Part shown: positions 25,225 to 34,476 of the stretch, in pieces
Layout: each line of letters begins with the position of its first letter
How positions within the stretch are numbered: position 1 is the stretch's first letter
Source: Syntrophothermus lipocalidus DSM 12680
GTDB taxonomy: Bacteria > Bacillota > Syntrophomonadia > Syntrophomonadales > Syntrophothermaceae
NCBI RefSeq assembly: GCF_000092405.1
Contig: NC_014220.1
Coordinates: 1,116,001 to 1,180,000 of the forward strand
Length of the DNA: 64,000 bases
Direction: 5' to 3'
Position numbers and translations under genes: made by a program
Notes under the pieces: generated by a model
Seen by the model: only the letters and a program-made list of their open reading frames with translations
What the model was told of the DNA's origin: nothing
The model's database searches: none

Positions 25225-26103
25225 CTACAGTTTGGCTTTCACATTTTTGATCAGCACGTACATCATCTGTCGCATCGTTTCGGCAGGGTAGAGGGCCATG
25301 CCGCCCACGATGTATTTGTCGAAGAGCTCGTTTGCCAGTTCGTCTTCCGTAGCTCCTTCTTTCAGCCTTTTTTCGATGAAGGCAAAGCCGTCTTGTGCTG
25401 CTTTAATCGCTTGGCGATAGAACTGTTCTGCCTCGTCTCCGACCGGGATCTCGCCATGGGCAACGCCGACCGCGCGGGTGGAGTAGGCCATAAGCTTTTC
25501 CAAGGTTTTGATATAGGCGTCGTATTCCTGGAAAAACACCGGGGTAACGAAGTCTTTGCTCACCCGGTACCCCCCGGCGTCTGAGATGAGCATTACCTGA
25601 TCCGGCTCCACATAAGCCGCAATCGAGCACACAGTGTGCCCGGGAGCGTCGAAAAAGCGCAGAGCAACTCCCGGCTCTATCTCCAGTTGGTCACCTTCGC
25701 CTGCCACCATATCGACCGGTATGGTAGCAGGGGCAGGCACATCGGGCATAGTATTGAGGAGGCCATGTTTTACGTACAATTCCGAAGTCCCTTCATCTAT
25801 GGCGAACGAAACTTTGTTAGCTTTTTCTTTGGCTAAAATGTTCTTCGCCGGCGCGCTGGCCACCAACTTAGCCTCGGGAAACATCTGCTTCAGCACCGGA
25901 TAGCCTCCGATGTGATCGAAATGAGAATGCAGGGCAACGATGTACTTGATTTCGGGTTTCTCCTCAAGCTGTGTCCACTGGTCGCGAAAAACCGCGGCTC
26001 CAGCCCTGGTTCCACATTCAACCAATGCTGCGGTCTTCCTGCCCACGATGAAAAAATTAAAATACCCGTTTCCAAGAACCTTTACGTTCCCAGTCAACTG
26101 CAT
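25225..26103 (-). CDS. MBL-fold metallo-hydrolase
   Basis: A metallo-beta-lactamase-fold enzyme of 292 residues. The metal ligands are in HSHFDHIGG (HxHxDH), DAPGHTVCS, LISDAGG and GVAHGEIP, so a two-metal site is intact. The C-terminal 90 residues are helical. The fold covers hydrolases, glyoxalase II enzymes and flavin oxygen reductases; no flavodoxin domain is present. The substrate is unknown. GGAGG lies eight bases before the ATG at 26103, two codons inside the longest frame. It stands alone, convergent with the DUF362 gene. Confidence 0.88.
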   Translation of the reverse strand: MQLTGNVKVLGNGYFNFFIVGRKTAALVECGTRAGAAVFRDQWTQLEEKPEIKYIVALHSHFDHIGGYPVLKQMFPEAKLVASAPAKNILAKEKANKVSFAIDEGTSELYVKHGLLNTMPDVPAPATIPVDMVAGEGDQLEIEPGVALRFFDAPGHTVCSIAAYVEPDQVMLISDAGGYRVSKDFVTPVFFQEYDAYIKTLEKLMAYSTRAVGVAHGEIPVGDEAEQFYRQAIKAAQDGFAFIEKRLKEGATEDELANELFDKYIVGGMALYPAETMRQMMYVLIKNVKAKL

Positions 26104-26445
26104 GCCCACCGCCTCCTTGTCCTCAAAATTAGAGTTGGCAAACTTGCCCGGAGTGAATCCGAACCTGCAACTATCGAAACACGGTTGCGATAAATAATAA
26201 GACCAGAGCGAAAACCGTTCTGTGCTGTTCCTTATTCTTTCCCTTCAAAAACATTTCCTGCTTCTTTCCTAAAATTTGGCCGTCCGTAACCTGTAAAAGG
26301 GCAGGGCAGGTTCCTATAAACATAGTGCTACTAATAACAACACGTGCTTACGAAAGGTGCCTGGGAAACGCTAAGAACAGCCATTGTATCATCAAAGGCA
26401 ATACCCCTCAAGGTTAACGGCAGAAGCAAGCTTATAGCCAGGCTT
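26104..26445. other. Intergenic region without recognised features
   Basis: About 340 bases between the metallo-hydrolase start and the small zinc-ribbon stop. Open frames here overlap the zinc-ribbon gene on the other strand and look like shadows. I see no clear promoter pair, terminator or repeat. Confidence 0.4.
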
Positions 26446-26598
26446 TTAGCGGTTAATGGGATGAAACGTCTTGAAACACGACGGGCAGGTTGCTCGATCC
26501 TTTTTTGTCTTAACCCAGAAATACTTCCGGCAAAAAGGGCAACGGATGCGGTGTTCCAAAACTGTCCTGATTAGATTGATGAACAAAGGGTTTCCCAT
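26446..26598 (-). CDS. 50-residue zinc-ribbon protein
   Basis: A short gene encoding M-G-N-P followed by a CPFC pair (C20, C23) and a CPSC pair (C38, C41), spaced as in a zinc ribbon. The N-terminal 18 residues are helical and the tail basic. GAGGTGG lies a few bases before the ATG, and the gene begins 9 bp after the antiporter stop, so the two should share a transcript. The four cysteines, the Shine-Dalgarno sequence and the position together argue for a real gene. It may bind nucleic acid or a protein partner; its function is unknown. Confidence 0.7.
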   Translation of the reverse strand: MGNPLFINLIRTVLEHRIRCPFCRKYFWVKTKKDRATCPSCFKTFHPINR

Positions 26599-26607
26599 TT
26601 GACCACC

Positions 26608-28575
26608 TCATACGATAAAGAATTTGCTGAAAAGTGCTAGCTGGCCGGAGGTTCCTAGAACGACCAGATGGTCGCCGGCATCGATACTTTCCTTACCAGA
26701 AGGATTGAGGAGAAGCTCACCGTTTGCTTTCTTAATCGTTACAACCGTACAGCCTGTTGACTCGCGTATCGAAGAGTCTAGGAGCTGTTTACCCGCCAGG
26801 GGCGATTTTTCATCGATGAGGTATTCTCGCAGCTTAAGTCTACTCTCCCTTATGGAATCGTAGACGCGCTTCTGGACGGTGATCGTTACACGTCTTGAAT
26901 AAAGGGAATGGAGGTATTGCTCGACCTTTTCTCGTGGCACATCCAGGTGAAGAATAACTAGCCGAGCTGTCTCCATACCAGCTTCGACTTCCGGTTCTAC
27001 CACCTCAAGAGCTCCTGCTTCCCGCAATACCTCGGCTTCATAACGGCTGTGGGCCCGGGCGAAGACGGTTAGCGACGGATTGATCTTTAAAAGGTTATGA
27101 ACCACCTGAACGTTACTCGCCAGGTCGGGCAGGGCAGCTATAGCTAACAGAGCCGTATCGGGACGTGTATGCACTAAAACCGATTCGCTGCTCGCATCTC
27201 CGTAAAGACAGGGAATGCCCTTAGCGGTTAATTCTTGAATTGCTAAATAGTTGAAGTCGACGCAGACCAAGGGTAGTTGGAGTTTTTCCAGTGCGTTACC
27301 TATACTCTTCCCAACCCTTCCGTATCCGCACAGGATAATATGACCTTGCAGTTGGGTAGGGTCGATGGCGCTATCGCCAATGTCCGGCTCGGGAAACAGC
27401 CCAGCAAAACAGCGCTTCGTGCGCAGCCAGTTGTACCACCTAGGCGCCTGTTCGATAAGGTACGGCGTGAAGAGCATGGTTATGATCGAAGATGCCAGAA
27501 TAAGGTTATACAGGCTGTCAGGTATTATTTTATAGTCCAAGCCGAGCTTAGCCAAGACAAAGGAGAACTCTCCGGTCTGTATCATCCCGGTTGCGACGTA
27601 AAACGCTACCCGGCTGTGGTATTTGAAAAGCCTTATTATTACGAAGAAGACCAAAAACTTGAGTGGAACGATAAGTAGAAGCAGCATAATCAGGGACGGC
27701 CAGTTATTCACCATGCAAATAGGATTCACCAGCATCCCCACGGAAACGAAGAACAGGATTACAAAGGCATTACGCAGGGAACTCACTTTGCCTATTATTT
27801 CATGGGTAAATTCGGATTCGCTAATAACTAAGCCTGCCAAAAAGGCCCCCAGAGACAGTGACAAGCCGAAGAAATAACCTAAAACGGCAACGCCTATGCC
27901 GAAAGTCAGGGCAACCAAAAGAAAGGTGTCCCTATCATTGGTCAAAGCCGCGCGCTTCATTACGAGCGGAAAAATCTTCTGAGCTACGTAAACTACGGCT
28001 ACGACAAAAAGAATCGACTTTAAGAGAGTAAGCCCTAACGAGGGTAGGGAAGACAGGGAAAGGCGGCTGAACCAGGGAAGCAAGGTGACCATTACAACAA
28101 CTGCCAGGTCTTGTATGATAAGGATACCTAACATGATGTTTCCGTGGAGAGAATTCAATTCCCCCTGAGATTCCAGAACCTTCATAACAAGCATGGTACT
28201 GCTGATGGCGACCGAGCAGCCTAAAAGAAGAGCCTGGGGAAGCGAGAAGCCCAAAACATACCCGGCAATACTTCCAAGAACGACCAGTGCCATTATTTGG
28301 CATATTCCACCCCAAAGCGCGACCGGCCTGACGTTTTCCAAACGGGCAAAGGAAAACTCTATTCCCAGGGTAAACATCAAGAGAATGACCCCGATCTCGG
28401 CGAAAGCTTCGATAACGTGGGTGTCCGTTACAAGGCCCAAGACAAAGGGACCAATAATTATGCCTGCGACTATGTAACCTATGACCGCCGATTGTTTGGC
28501 CCGGTCAGCAGCGAGACCACCTAGCAAAGCTGCAGTAAAGACAACCAGAGAATCCACAATTAAGGAATAATCCAT
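26608..28575 (-). CDS. CPA2-family cation:proton antiporter with TrkA domains
   Basis: A 655-residue KefB/YbaL-like transporter. About twelve membrane helices span residues 1-380 (ISSTMLVMKVLES and LVISESEF are family signatures). A TrkA-N Rossmann domain follows (IILCGYGRVGKSIGNALEK, CVDFNY, YGDASS), and then a TrkA-C domain (LAGKQLLDSSIRESTGC). It should exchange K+ or Na+ for protons at the cytoplasmic membrane, gated by nucleotide binding to the TrkA-N domain. GGAGG precedes the ATG at 28575. The small zinc-ribbon gene follows in the same operon. Confidence 0.93.
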   Translation of the reverse strand: MDYSLIVDSLVVFTAALLGGLAADRAKQSAVIGYIVAGIIIGPFVLGLVTDTHVIEAFAEIGVILLMFTLGIEFSFARLENVRPVALWGGICQIMALVVLGSIAGYVLGFSLPQALLLGCSVAISSTMLVMKVLESQGELNSLHGNIMLGILIIQDLAVVVMVTLLPWFSRLSLSSLPSLGLTLLKSILFVVAVVYVAQKIFPLVMKRAALTNDRDTFLLVALTFGIGVAVLGYFFGLSLSLGAFLAGLVISESEFTHEIIGKVSSLRNAFVILFFVSVGMLVNPICMVNNWPSLIMLLLLIVPLKFLVFFVIIRLFKYHSRVAFYVATGMIQTGEFSFVLAKLGLDYKIIPDSLYNLILASSIITMLFTPYLIEQAPRWYNWLRTKRCFAGLFPEPDIGDSAIDPTQLQGHIILCGYGRVGKSIGNALEKLQLPLVCVDFNYLAIQELTAKGIPCLYGDASSESVLVHTRPDTALLAIAALPDLASNVQVVHNLLKINPSLTVFARAHSRYEAEVLREAGALEVVEPEVEAGMETARLVILHLDVPREKVEQYLHSLYSRRVTITVQKRVYDSIRESRLKLREYLIDEKSPLAGKQLLDSSIRESTGCTVVTIKKANGELLLNPSGKESIDAGDHLVVLGTSGQLALFSKFFIV

Positions 28576-28692
28576 CAAATAATCCTCCACGTGAACAACT
28601 TGGACAACCTTAAACGGCAGACATTAACCAAAACCTAACGTAGCGGAGAGGGAACTGTCAAGCAGCGGTCCCGCGGAAATTCGCAAGTTAAC

Positions 28693-28706
28693 ATAATGTT
28701 CATTAT
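28693..28706. promoter_or_regulatory. Palindrome upstream of antiporter gene
   Basis: ATAATG-TT-CATTAT is a perfect 6-2-6 inverted repeat about 120 bp upstream of the antiporter start and downstream of the GGDEF gene. It has the size of an operator for a dimeric regulator. No -10/-35 pair is certain around it. Confidence 0.35.
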
Positions 28707-28851
28707 CGGAAGTAAGAGAATCGTAAAGAAAGCCGCGGGATATTAGGTTTCTAGCGCCCTGGGCCTATAGCCTGTAATTCCTTCATTTATTGTCAACGTC
28801 GTGGGAAAGCGACCGACCTGGTTGGTTTGACGCAAAGCAAATTGCGTCCTG

Positions 28852-29676
28852 CTAAACCTGCTGTGCAGTATTTTTCCTGTCGTAGTTCTTGAGGGAATAC
28901 ATCCTTTCGTCGGCTGTCGCGACCAAATCTTCAAAACGAGTTCCATCCTGGGGCGAAAAAGCAAGCCCTACGCTGGCGGTCAATCTTTCACCGCGGGGAA
29001 GCGCTACTGAAGATAGGGCTTTATTAACCCGGTCTAAAATTATCTGCCGTTCGTCGGGCCCCACATTATAGCAAATCAGGACAAACTCGTCCCCGCCATA
29101 CCTGATGACATAATCATCACGGCGCAGGTTAGCCTTGAGCGCTAACACCAGTTTTTTCAACACCGAGTCTCCGTATACGTGACCGTAACGGTCATTTACA
29201 CTTTTGAAATTATCCACGTCTATTATGGCTATGGCGGAATTCTGCCCAGAGGGATTGCTACCTGGCCTGTTTGGCAATAACTGCTCGAAGTGTTGGGCCA
29301 AAAAACGGCGATTGTAAGCCCGGGTTAATGGGTCTACTACATTCTCGAAAGCCAGTTTGTCGATAGTCCTTGCCAGCTTTCTTACCCAAAAAATGCCTCC
29401 CAGAACTATCAGAAACGCACCGGCATCAAAAAAGACGTATTTAGCCGTATTGATAAACGCATTTTTGCTTCCGCTGACCACGGACACCAGGTCGAGAACC
29501 TCTCCGATCCAGTCCGTAAAAAGCCCGATAGTAAGAACCGACCAGCCTTTTCCTCGCGCTGACATCTTGTGGCGGTTACGGAAAAAAAGTATTATCAAAA
29601 AGAGGTAGAGGAGACACAGGCTTGTTCGGGTAAAGATTTCGAACAGAGAGCTATTATGTATGAGTCCAGTCATCAT
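28852..29676 (-). CDS. Membrane diguanylate cyclase (GGDEF)
   Basis: A 274-residue protein with about three N-terminal hydrophobic helices (residues 10-110) and a C-terminal GGDEF domain. The catalytic motif RYGGDEF is intact, as are DPLTRAYNRR, IDVDNFKSVND and YGHVYGD. It should make cyclic di-GMP from two GTP in response to a membrane signal. There is no RxxD product-inhibition site directly before GGDEF. The start codons at 29676 and 29673 (both ATG) have no strong Shine-Dalgarno sequence. A hairpin at 28826-28845 (GACGCAA/TTGCGTC) lies just beyond the stop. Confidence 0.9.
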   Translation of the reverse strand: MMTGLIHNSSLFEIFTRTSLCLLYLFLIILFFRNRHKMSARGKGWSVLTIGLFTDWIGEVLDLVSVVSGSKNAFINTAKYVFFDAGAFLIVLGGIFWVRKLARTIDKLAFENVVDPLTRAYNRRFLAQHFEQLLPNRPGSNPSGQNSAIAIIDVDNFKSVNDRYGHVYGDSVLKKLVLALKANLRRDDYVIRYGGDEFVLICYNVGPDERQIILDRVNKALSSVALPRGERLTASVGLAFSPQDGTRFEDLVATADERMYSLKNYDRKNTAQQV

Positions 29677-29871
29677 GCATAAACACGCTCAGCTTTCTTT
29701 ATTATCCCTAATCATCCCTAGCATTCGTTGGGCGAAGCCTCTAGCCAGAAAGATTGTGATGCAGTTAGCCAATTTAGTCAATAATGGTATTCGATACGAA
29801 GAGTCATATATCCTTTCTCACGGGAAGTTTTTTCATATAAATTTAAATTGGCAAAGAAGGGGTCTAACAAC

Positions 29872-30168
29872 GTGGTCGTCATTTACGGTAAGGTTGAGCT
29901 TCATCTTCCCTACTCCCAATCACTCAAAGAGAAGCGCCAGGTCGTGAAAAGCATCAGCGACCGGGTACGCAAGAGGTTCAACATTTCTATTGCCGAGGTA
30001 GCAGGGCATAACCTGTGGCAAGCGAGCACCCTAGGCTTTTCGGCAGTCGCCAAGAGTTATGCCGAAACCGAAAGATTCGTACAGGCTCTGAAAGAAACCC
30101 TCGATTTGCACGACGAGGAAGCTCATGTTATCGATTTTGAGTATGATTACGTGGGGCCTCAGCCATAA
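29872..30168 (+). CDS. DUF503 family protein
   Basis: A 98-residue protein with the DUF503 pattern: a beta strand, then HLPYSQSLKEKRQVVKSI and ISIAEVAGHNLWQASTLG, and an acidic C-terminus. Members are widespread small Firmicutes proteins, often near ribosome-maturation genes, with no established function. The GTG at 29872 follows AAGGGG at good spacing and gives the normal family length. The frame is open eight codons further, to a TTG at 29848. Confidence 0.85.
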   Translation: MVVIYGKVELHLPYSQSLKEKRQVVKSISDRVRKRFNISIAEVAGHNLWQASTLGFSAVAKSYAETERFVQALKETLDLHDEEAHVIDFEYDYVGPQP

Positions 30169-30175
30169 CCGGTTC

Positions 30176-30583
30176 CTAACTGCTACGAGGTTCGAACTGG
30201 GGCAGCTTCATGTCAGAGCCGAGTTCTTCAAAAACTACTTGAACCGGCATTCCGGTATGTACTTCGTCTACCGGACAGTTTATTATGTTCGCCGACATTC
30301 TTGGGCCTTCTTCCAGTTCAACTATTGCGTATATATAAGGAACCTTATCGGCAAAAGCGTCCAGATCGGTGCGGTGGACCACGGTGTACGTGTAAATCTT
30401 CCCTTTTCCTGACGCTTTGACCCATTTTAGATTTTCTCCCCAGCAGTGCGGGCAGGCAACCCGGGGATAGAACGTGTGTGCTGAGCAGTCTTCGCACTTC
30501 TGTATCCACAACTCCTCTTGAGATGCCTTTTCCCAGTACGGTTTTGATACCGGGCTTGGCTGCGGTATAAACCTTCCTTCCAT
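30176..30583 (-). CDS. DUF35/OB-fold zinc-ribbon protein (thiolase partner)
   Basis: A 135-residue protein with an N-terminal zinc ribbon (CEDCSA then CPHCWG) and a C-terminal OB-fold (GKIYTYTVVHR, PYIYAIVELEEG). DUF35 proteins form complexes with thiolase-like enzymes and are thought to bind or position the acyl-CoA. The ATG at 30583 has AGGGGAAAC before it. Its expected partner, a thiolase-like gene on the same strand, lies 1.4 kb upstream, separated by an oppositely oriented peptidase gene. Confidence 0.88.
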   Translation of the reverse strand: MEGRFIPQPSPVSKPYWEKASQEELWIQKCEDCSAHTFYPRVACPHCWGENLKWVKASGKGKIYTYTVVHRTDLDAFADKVPYIYAIVELEEGPRMSANIINCPVDEVHTGMPVQVVFEELGSDMKLPQFEPRSS

Positions 30584-30799
30584 TGTTTCCCCTGCCCTTC
30601 CCCAATTTGTGACTAAAGTACTGGTAACGTTGAGGTCCATCTAAGTTCAACTGCAGCGTCCGGATCTACGAGCGACAAACATTCCACAACTCCGCTTGTC
30701 GCCAACAGCAAGCAGGAATTTCATAAACATAGCTAGAATTAGCGCTATACTGTGTATATCTTTCTTTTATTTTAATCGCATAATAGGGGGGAGTACAGG

Positions 30800-31987
30800 A
30801 TGAATTTTGTTCCCAAAACGGAGATTGAGTCCAGGATAAATAAGTTTCAACGCCAGATGAAGAAAAGTGAAATGGACGGAGCCTTGTTGGTTTTGAATGC
30901 CGATGTTTTCTACTTCACCGGGACCGTACAGAACTCGGTATTATGGGTTCCATCAGAAGGTGAACCCGTTTTCATGGTCAGAAGGAGCGTGGAACGTGGA
31001 CGCCGCGAATCTCCTTTAGCCCATATCGTACCGATAAAAAGTCCAAGGGATGTCCCCGAGGTTCTAAGCCGCTTCGGTTACACGCAGTCTGGGCGAATCG
31101 GGTTGGAATTGGACGTTTTGCCAGTCAATACCTTCTTTTTCTACCAAAAGCTGTTCCCTGACACCAAATTTGTGGATGTTACCCCAATGGTAAAAGACAT
31201 ACGGGCAATCAAATCCGCGTATGAGATAGAGTATCTACGTGAAGCCTGTCGGACGGTAGACAACGCGTTCCGAGAAATCCCCATGCTATTGCACGAAGGG
31301 ATGACCGAACTCGAGCTGGCTAGTCAATTCGAAGCTGTTCTACGGAGGAATGGTCACCACGGGTATAACGTAATGCGGGCCTTTAACCAAGGGCCATCCA
31401 TTGGGGTAACCTGCGCTGGCGAGAGCGGCGGTACACCTAGTTATATGGACGGACCTTTGGGCGGACCGGGACCGACTCCGGCTTTCCCCCATGGAGCCGG
31501 GTGGCGGACGATAAAGCGTAACGAGCCTATAATCATAGATTACGCCTGTACGGTAAACGGCTACACCGTAGACCAGACCCGGGTTTTCTGTATAGGGGAG
31601 CTGCCGGATTATATGGTCAAAGCATTTGAAGATGCCGTCCTGATACAAGAAGAGATACTGAAGCTGATAAAGCCAGGGACTCCGTGCGAAGAGCCGTATC
31701 TTCTCGCCTTGGAGTTGGCGGAAAAAATGGGCTACAAGGACAGCTTCATGGGACGCCCCGGGGACCAGGTGAGGTTCATCGGTCACGGAGTAGGACTAGA
31801 ACTAGACGAAAACCCCGTTTTTGCAAAAGGTATCAAAACACCGATTATGCCGGGAATGACGTTTGCGCTAGAGCCCAAATTCGTTTTTGCTGAGGGAGCC
31901 GTGGGTACGGAAAACACTTTCCTGATGACCGAAAACGGCCCGGAACGGCTGACCATTACCCCCGAAGTCATAACCTATTTGAAGTGA
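30800..31987 (+). CDS. M24-family Xaa-Pro-type aminopeptidase
   Basis: A 395-residue protein with an N-terminal creatinase-like domain and a C-terminal pita-bread metallopeptidase domain. The five metal ligands of the family are recognisable: IIDYACTVNGYTVDQTR supplies two Asp, FIGHGVGLELDENP the His, MTFALEPKF a Glu and GTENTFLM the last Glu. It probably removes N-terminal residues from proline-containing peptides in the cytoplasm, though M24 proteins vary. A GGGGGGAG sequence lies upstream of the ATG. It sits on the plus strand between the DUF35 and thiolase-like genes, both on the minus strand. Confidence 0.9.
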   Translation: MNFVPKTEIESRINKFQRQMKKSEMDGALLVLNADVFYFTGTVQNSVLWVPSEGEPVFMVRRSVERGRRESPLAHIVPIKSPRDVPEVLSRFGYTQSGRIGLELDVLPVNTFFFYQKLFPDTKFVDVTPMVKDIRAIKSAYEIEYLREACRTVDNAFREIPMLLHEGMTELELASQFEAVLRRNGHHGYNVMRAFNQGPSIGVTCAGESGGTPSYMDGPLGGPGPTPAFPHGAGWRTIKRNEPIIIDYACTVNGYTVDQTRVFCIGELPDYMVKAFEDAVLIQEEILKLIKPGTPCEEPYLLALELAEKMGYKDSFMGRPGDQVRFIGHGVGLELDENPVFAKGIKTPIMPGMTFALEPKFVFAEGAVGTENTFLMTENGPERLTITPEVITYLK

Positions 31988-32012
31988 TTCCTGCCGTCAT
32001 GCGCTGAAGATT

Positions 32013-33197
32013 TTAAACCCTATGGGCGCTTTTCCCTAAGATGAGGCTGCATTGCTGGCTTAAGGCTCCGCCGTTACCGTTGACAAAGCACAGTTCATTC
32101 CGCTTTACTTGTCTTAGGCCAGCTGTTCCCCTTATCTGTCTTACCGCCTCCGTTACGTGAGACATCCCGCCAGCATATGAAGGCTGGCCCCAAGAGAGCT
32201 GCCCTCCGTGTGTGTTACAAGGCAGCTTTCCTTTGTAAGTAAGATCTGTAGTCTCTACAAAAGGTCCTCCTTCCCCTTTCGGGCAGAACCCTGCATCTTC
32301 GAGAGTCAGGAGTACGGTTATAGTGTAGCAATCATAAACCGACACGAAATCGACATCGCTGGGACTAACTCCTGCTTCCCTGTATGCGGTTTCGGCCGAG
32401 TACTTGATGGGAGTAACGGTAATGTCCGGCACTTGGGCTATAGAATTATGGGTGCAGAACTCCCCTGTCCCTAAAATGTATACCGGCGGTTGGGGCATAT
32501 CCTTTGCGACTTCCGCAGCAGAAACCACAACTGCGCTGGCACCGCTGCACGGCCTGACTATTTCAAATAAATGCAAAGGTGAAACGATAACCGGAGAAGA
32601 CAGGACTTCTTCTACAGTTAGAGGGTGACCGTAAAAAAGCGCTTCCGGACACGCACAAGCGTTGAAGCGCTGGTCCACAGCGATTTTGGCCAGTTGTTCG
32701 GGCTTAGTCCCGTACTGGTACATGTGTCTTTGGGCAGCAAGCGCGTAGGCGGAATTAAATCCCATCGGTCCGTATGGCAAGTCGAACTCAGCCTCAATGG
32801 TGGACATTACCGCTCTTCTGGCTTCGAGTGTATTGAAAATACCGGTATTCCAAACTCCACCGGTCAGGCAAAGCACATGCCGGCATTGACCAGTAGCAAT
32901 AGCCATCGCTGCCCGCCGGATCGCACCGGTGGCGCTAGCCCCTCCCATTTCAATCAGATCCAAAAATGATGGGAATAATTGTAAATATTCTGCTACCTGC
33001 TGCGGCCACATGAAAGCCGGGTCTTCAGTCGGGGGCCCAACTATCAGCCCATCGATGTCATTCTTGGTGAGGCCCGCGTCCCGCAAGGCCAGGCTGGCCG
33101 ATTGAGCTAAGAGACCGAGAGTGGTTTTGCCTTCAGCATCTCGAGAAGGCTTTAGCTCTCCCACTCCGGTAATGGCTGCTACCCCTCTTAGTTTCAT
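32013..33197 (-). CDS. Thiolase-like (SCP2/Ltp type) acyl-CoA protein
   Basis: A 394-residue thiolase-superfamily protein of the lipid-transfer-protein group. Characteristic parts are GVGELKPS, VSVYDCYTITVLLTLEDAGF, CNTHGGQLSWGQPSYAGG and VNGNGGALSQQ. At the place of the nucleophile cysteine the sequence reads EMGGASATG, with Gly where classical thiolases have Cys. It is therefore unlikely to be an ordinary thiolase and may catalyse aldol-type cleavage or carry acyl-CoA, as do Ltp-DUF35 complexes. GGGGGAG precedes the ATG. The DUF35 partner lies downstream on the same strand. Confidence 0.85.
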   Translation of the reverse strand: MKLRGVAAITGVGELKPSRDAEGKTTLGLLAQSASLALRDAGLTKNDIDGLIVGPPTEDPAFMWPQQVAEYLQLFPSFLDLIEMGGASATGAIRRAAMAIATGQCRHVLCLTGGVWNTGIFNTLEARRAVMSTIEAEFDLPYGPMGFNSAYALAAQRHMYQYGTKPEQLAKIAVDQRFNACACPEALFYGHPLTVEEVLSSPVIVSPLHLFEIVRPCSGASAVVVSAAEVAKDMPQPPVYILGTGEFCTHNSIAQVPDITVTPIKYSAETAYREAGVSPSDVDFVSVYDCYTITVLLTLEDAGFCPKGEGGPFVETTDLTYKGKLPCNTHGGQLSWGQPSYAGGMSHVTEAVRQIRGTAGLRQVKRNELCFVNGNGGALSQQCSLILGKSAHRV

Positions 33198-33317
33198 CTC
33201 GACTCCCCCTCTCCTCTATTGCCAGAAAGAGCAACAATCGTTTTGCCATCACCACGCTGTTGGCTTCAGGTAGATGTTTCTAGTTTATGTTGCCGAATCC
33301 TTCTAATGAATCTAGAT

Positions 33318-34376
33318 TCATACGTTGAACCTGAAGTGGATGATATCGCCATCTTGCACCAGGTAGTCTTTACCCTCAAGCCGGAACAAACCTTTTTCTC
33401 TTACTCGGGCCATCGTTCCACAGGCCTCCAAATCTTCATACTTTACTACCTCGGCCCTGATAAAACCCCGTTCTATGTCGGAGTGTATCTTTCCTGCTGC
33501 CTTGCGAGCGGGTGTTCCCTGAACTATGGTCCAAGCTTTCACCTCGTCTTCCCCTACTGTGAAAAACGAGATAAGGCCGAGCAAGCGGTAAGCAGCTTGG
33601 GCTAAGCGGACTATTCCCGGCTCACTTATACCCATATCGCGCATGAACAGTTCTCGTTCCTCGCCTTCCAACTCGGCAATCTCTGACTCTAATTTTGCCG
33701 AGATCAATACCAAGGGGATTCCTCGGCGGCCAACATAGTCCAGTATCTCCTGTTTGTGGGGATATATCCCATCCTGAAAACTTGCTTCATCGAGGTTCAG
33801 AGCTACCAGGATCGGCTTTGCCGTTAGAAACTGGTAGGTCCTAAGCCAGGCTTGTTCTTCTGAGGAAAAGGTGATGTTCGATATAGGAGTTTCTTCTTCC
33901 AGCATCTTCTTTACGCGTTGCAGCCAGTTAAGTTCAGCTTCGTTTCTTTTCTTGCCTTGCTTGATGCGATCTATTCTTTTTTCTACCAGATCCAGATCGG
34001 CCAGCAATAACTCGTATTCGATGAGCTCGAGATCCCTTAACGGATCTATACTGCCCTCAAGATGCGGAACATTATCATCTGCAAAAGCGCGAACCACATG
34101 AACCAGTGCATCGGTATCTCTTACAGACTGCAAGAAAACACTAGCTTCTTTTTCCGAGCCCGGAACCAAGCCGGGGATGTCGATGACTTCCAGCTGTGCG
34201 TAAGTCGTCTTGCGAGGCTGGTACAATCGCGCCAAGAAGTCGACCCGCCTGTCAGGTACCCGCACCACCGCTTTCTCAATCCTGGCACCGTAAGCTCCAT
34301 TACCTCGCGCTTCGGTCAATAGTTGAAAAAGAGTCGTCTTCCCCGATTGGGGCAAGCCGACGAGCCCGAGCTGCAT
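33318..34376 (-). CDS. ychF: YchF/OLA1-type P-loop ATPase
   Basis: A 352-residue protein of the Obg-related YchF family. The P-loop is GLPQSGKTTL, and the switch region contains VIDIPGLVPGSEKEAS. NLDE stands at the usual NKxD position, which explains the family's preference for ATP over GTP. A coiled-coil insert follows residue 120, and the C-terminal TGS domain has GTPARKAAGKIHSDIERGFI and VQDGDIIHFRF. YchF binds ribosomes and affects translation and stress responses. GGGAGG lies before the ATG. A perfect palindrome, ATGAATCTAGATTCAT (33306-33321), overlaps its stop codon. Confidence 0.96.
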   Translation of the reverse strand: MQLGLVGLPQSGKTTLFQLLTEARGNGAYGARIEKAVVRVPDRRVDFLARLYQPRKTTYAQLEVIDIPGLVPGSEKEASVFLQSVRDTDALVHVVRAFADDNVPHLEGSIDPLRDLELIEYELLLADLDLVEKRIDRIKQGKKRNEAELNWLQRVKKMLEEETPISNITFSSEEQAWLRTYQFLTAKPILVALNLDEASFQDGIYPHKQEILDYVGRRGIPLVLISAKLESEIAELEGEERELFMRDMGISEPGIVRLAQAAYRLLGLISFFTVGEDEVKAWTIVQGTPARKAAGKIHSDIERGFIRAEVVKYEDLEACGTMARVREKGLFRLEGKDYLVQDGDIIHFRFNV

Positions 34377-34476
34377 ACGTACCTCCCTTTCTATTCCGAA
34401 AACAGAGCCACAGACCCCACGACACCTAAGAGTGTCACCGCAAGAGAATGAAAACAGCTGAGAACGGTGATTTTGC

